This document shows positions 62,443 through 64,000 of a stretch of DNA of 64,000 bases, piece by piece (position 1 is the stretch's first letter; each line of letters begins with the position of its first letter). The notes under the pieces are model-generated. The model made no database searches. It saw only the letters and a program-made list of their open reading frames with translations, and had not been told where the DNA came from. A program made the translations under genes and the position numbers. Origin of the DNA: Massilia violaceinigra (lineage in GTDB: Bacteria; Pseudomonadota; Gammaproteobacteria; Burkholderiales; Burkholderiaceae_D); the NCBI RefSeq assembly GCF_002752675.1, contig NZ_CP024608.1, positions 1,426,001 through 1,490,000 of the forward strand. Direction: 5' to 3'.

Positions 62443-63630
62443 ATGACCAAGCCTTATCGACAGCGGCCCGTCCGCATTTCAATAATCTTCCTCTTTGCCA
62501 TTTCCGTGCTTCCGATGCAAGCCGTTCAAGCTCGGGACGACGTTGCATCGCTGATCGCCCAAATCGAAACGCCGCAAACTTTTCCCGACCGTGACGATCT
62601 TGACTCCCTCGCTATGGCGGCGTTGATGAAGCGCCTTCGCGTTCCTGGCGTGAGCATCGCTGTGGTCAAGGATTTCAAAATTCACTGGGCCAAAGCCTAC
62701 GGCGTCGCCGACGCGCAAACCGGGCGCGTTCTGGACACGGCAACCCGCTTCCAGGCCGCGTCGATCAGCAAGCCAGTGACGGCGCTGGCCGCCATGCGCC
62801 TGGCGCAGGAGAACCGGCTCAACCTCGACGCCGATATCAATACGATGCTCAAGTCCTGGCAGGTGCCGCGCTCTGCATTGACGCGCAAGCAAGCGGTCAC
62901 GCCACGTTCGCTGTTTAGCCATACATCGGGCGCGGACGATGGTTTCGGTTTCCCCGGTTACGAGCCAGGCGCGCCACTGCCGACGACGGTCCAGATGCTC
63001 GACGGCCGGCCGCCATCGAACGTCGGCAAGGTCGCCTTCGCGCGTGCGCCTTTCGAAGCCTACAAGTATTCGGGCGGTGGATTGACCATCATGCAGCTGG
63101 CGCTGACGGAGTTATCCGGGCGCCCGTTTGCGCAGTTGATGGCATCGTCCGTGCTTGGTCCGGCAGGCATGTCCGACAGCTCCTTCGGGCCGCCAGCGCT
63201 GGAGCGCGCCGCGCTGGCGCACGATGAACAGGGCCGCCGCATGGGCGCTCCCTGGCGCGTCCATCCGGAGCTGGCCGCCGCCGGCTTGTGGACCACCCCG
63301 AGCGACCTGGCCAGGTTCGTCATAGAAATCCAGACGGCTGCGCGCGGTCCAAAGGGCAGGGTGCTGGAACAGCGGTTCGCGCGGGAAATGCTAACCCCGG
63401 TCGGGATTGGCCGCTACGCAGTGGGCCTGGCAATCGACCGCCATGGCGACGGGTGGTACTTTTCGCACAACGGTAGCAACTGGGGCTATCGCGCCTGGAT
63501 GACCGGCCATGTTCGCAAAGGGTACGGGCTCGTCATCATGACCAATGGCGACAACGGCATGCCCCTGATGAACCAGATCGCAGACCGTGTCGCGAAGGCA
63601 TACAACTGGGATTCGATTGAAAAGCCATAA
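62443..63630 (+). CDS. Serine hydrolase, class C beta-lactamase family
   Basis: 395 residues with a signal peptide (IIFLFAISVLPMQAVQA). The SxxK motif is SISK (AASISKPVTALAAM), the Tyr motif is YSG (YKYSGGGLTIMQL) and HNGSNWG replaces KTG. The frame is that of the beta-lactamase/esterase EstB or D-aminopeptidase class. Substrates of such proteins range from peptides to esters; a beta-lactamase role is not supported, since the KTG is HNG. It lies on the strand opposite to comM, 258 bases away. Confidence 0.85.
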   Translation: MTKPYRQRPVRISIIFLFAISVLPMQAVQARDDVASLIAQIETPQTFPDRDDLDSLAMAALMKRLRVPGVSIAVVKDFKIHWAKAYGVADAQTGRVLDTATRFQAASISKPVTALAAMRLAQENRLNLDADINTMLKSWQVPRSALTRKQAVTPRSLFSHTSGADDGFGFPGYEPGAPLPTTVQMLDGRPPSNVGKVAFARAPFEAYKYSGGGLTIMQLALTELSGRPFAQLMASSVLGPAGMSDSSFGPPALERAALAHDEQGRRMGAPWRVHPELAAAGLWTTPSDLARFVIEIQTAARGPKGRVLEQRFAREMLTPVGIGRYAVGLAIDRHGDGWYFSHNGSNWGYRAWMTGHVRKGYGLVIMTNGDNGMPLMNQIADRVAKAYNWDSIEKP

Positions 63631-63646
63631 ATAATGCGGGGGACCT

Positions 63647-63670
63647 GGAGGTCCGGCGTACCGGACCTCC
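63647..63670. terminator. Bidirectional hairpin terminator
   Basis: GGAGGTCCGG (63647-63656), loop CGTA, CCGGACCTCC (63661-63670): a perfect 10-bp stem between the convergent hydrolase and terC genes. There is no long T tract on either side. Confidence 0.65.
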
Positions 63671-63675
63671 TCTGC

Positions 63676-64000
63676 TTACTTCTCGCCGCCCTTGCGGGTG
63701 ATGAACAGGCTGGCCACACAGCTTGCTGCAATGAGCACGGCCACGACGGTCAGCGATGCCTGCACCGGCACGTGATACCACGGCATGATCAGCATTTTCG
63801 TGCCGATGAAGGTCAGTACCATGGCCAGGCCATACTTGAGCAAGTGGAAGCGATCGGCCACATCGACCAGCAGGAAGTACAGTGCCCGCAGACCAAGTAT
63901 GGCAAACAGGTTTGAAGTGAAGACGATGAACGGATCGGTCGTAATGGCGAAAATCGCCGGAATCGAGTCGACCGCAAACACCAGGTCCGTCACTTCAATG
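63676..64000 (-). CDS. TerC-family membrane protein (5' end outside window)
   Basis: The last 108 codons of a TerC/Alx-type integral membrane protein: IEVTDLVFAVDSIPAIFAIT, with the conserved acidic DLVFAVDS metal site, then SNLFAILGLRALYFLL, FIGTKML and a C-terminal helix ending FITRKGGEK. TerC proteins export manganese or act in metal loading of secreted proteins. The start lies beyond base 64,000, so the annotated frame start at 63,993 is not real. Confidence 0.88.
   Translation of the reverse strand, partial: IEVTDLVFAVDSIPAIFAITTDPFIVFTSNLFAILGLRALYFLLVDVADRFHLLKYGLAMVLTFIGTKMLIMPWYHVPVQASLTVVAVLIAASCVASLFITRKGGEK

Noticed and set aside
62443..63630. True class C beta-lactamase
   Set aside because: SxxK and YxG are present, but the KTG motif is HNG and the general pattern fits esterase/peptidase-like serine hydrolases.

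Overview
The window looks like a chromosomal segment of a high-GC betaproteobacterium, most likely Oxalobacteraceae (Massilia/Duganella/Janthinobacterium type). This rests on family resemblance (DUF1840 protein, an eptA locus next to a two-component system, TonB receptor style, codon use) and not on a marker gene, so the genus is uncertain. A mobile island of about 40.6 kb occupies 20,628-61,266.

Left chromosome (1-20,627). A PmrAB-like two-component system is followed by a lipid A phosphoethanolamine transferase and a PAP2 phosphatase. A CTTAAC-N5-CTTAAC box lies in front of the transferase, so the four genes look like a self-contained envelope-charge circuit. Next come a DUF3455 secreted protein, a leftward hydrolase/DUF1840 pair, a tightly overlapped leftward operon (lipoprotein, MFS carrier, ABC ATPase, ABC permease), a methyltransferase and a metallophosphoesterase. 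A TonB-dependent receptor, an SRPBCC protein and a secreted heparinase II/III-type lyase follow. Around and between them lies scrap DNA: a second, degenerate 3' piece of comM, a YCII pseudogene and an IS3-family transposase remnant.

Island (20,628-61,266). The chromosomal gene comM is cut in two inside the codons of its Walker B motif. The C-terminal part lies at 20,027-20,627, the N-terminal part at 61,267-62,184, and ATCG is repeated at both junctions. The right end carries four overlapping leftward genes: three large tyrosine-recombinase-like proteins and a small HTH/coiled-coil protein. This is the ginABCD arrangement that defines GInt islands. The left end carries eight overlapping rightward genes (21,086-38,114) that match gene for gene the Methylation-Associated Defence System (MADS, mad1-mad8): HTH regulator, N6-adenine methyltransferase, AAA ATPase, MAD4, type I S-like subunit, NERD/kinase/P-loop protein, MAD7 and a giant HerA/FtsK-like ATPase with a putative nuclease motif.

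The middle of the island holds a truncated PAS protein, a broken IS3 element, a two-domain AP2 protein and an orphan type VI secretion cargo cluster: VgrG, DUF2169, DUF6484, a HEAT-like protein, a ketosynthase-like protein, PAAR-like/Rhs with an AHH nuclease tip, and an immunity candidate. This cargo is flanked on both sides by diverged copies of a three-gene cassette (XRE regulator, small membrane protein, CxxC protein), each with the same 17-bp palindromic operator.

Right chromosome (61,258-64,000). The comM N-terminal part is followed by a serine hydrolase of the class C beta-lactamase fold and the 3' part of a terC-type gene that runs off the window. No tRNA, rRNA or CRISPR array was seen.
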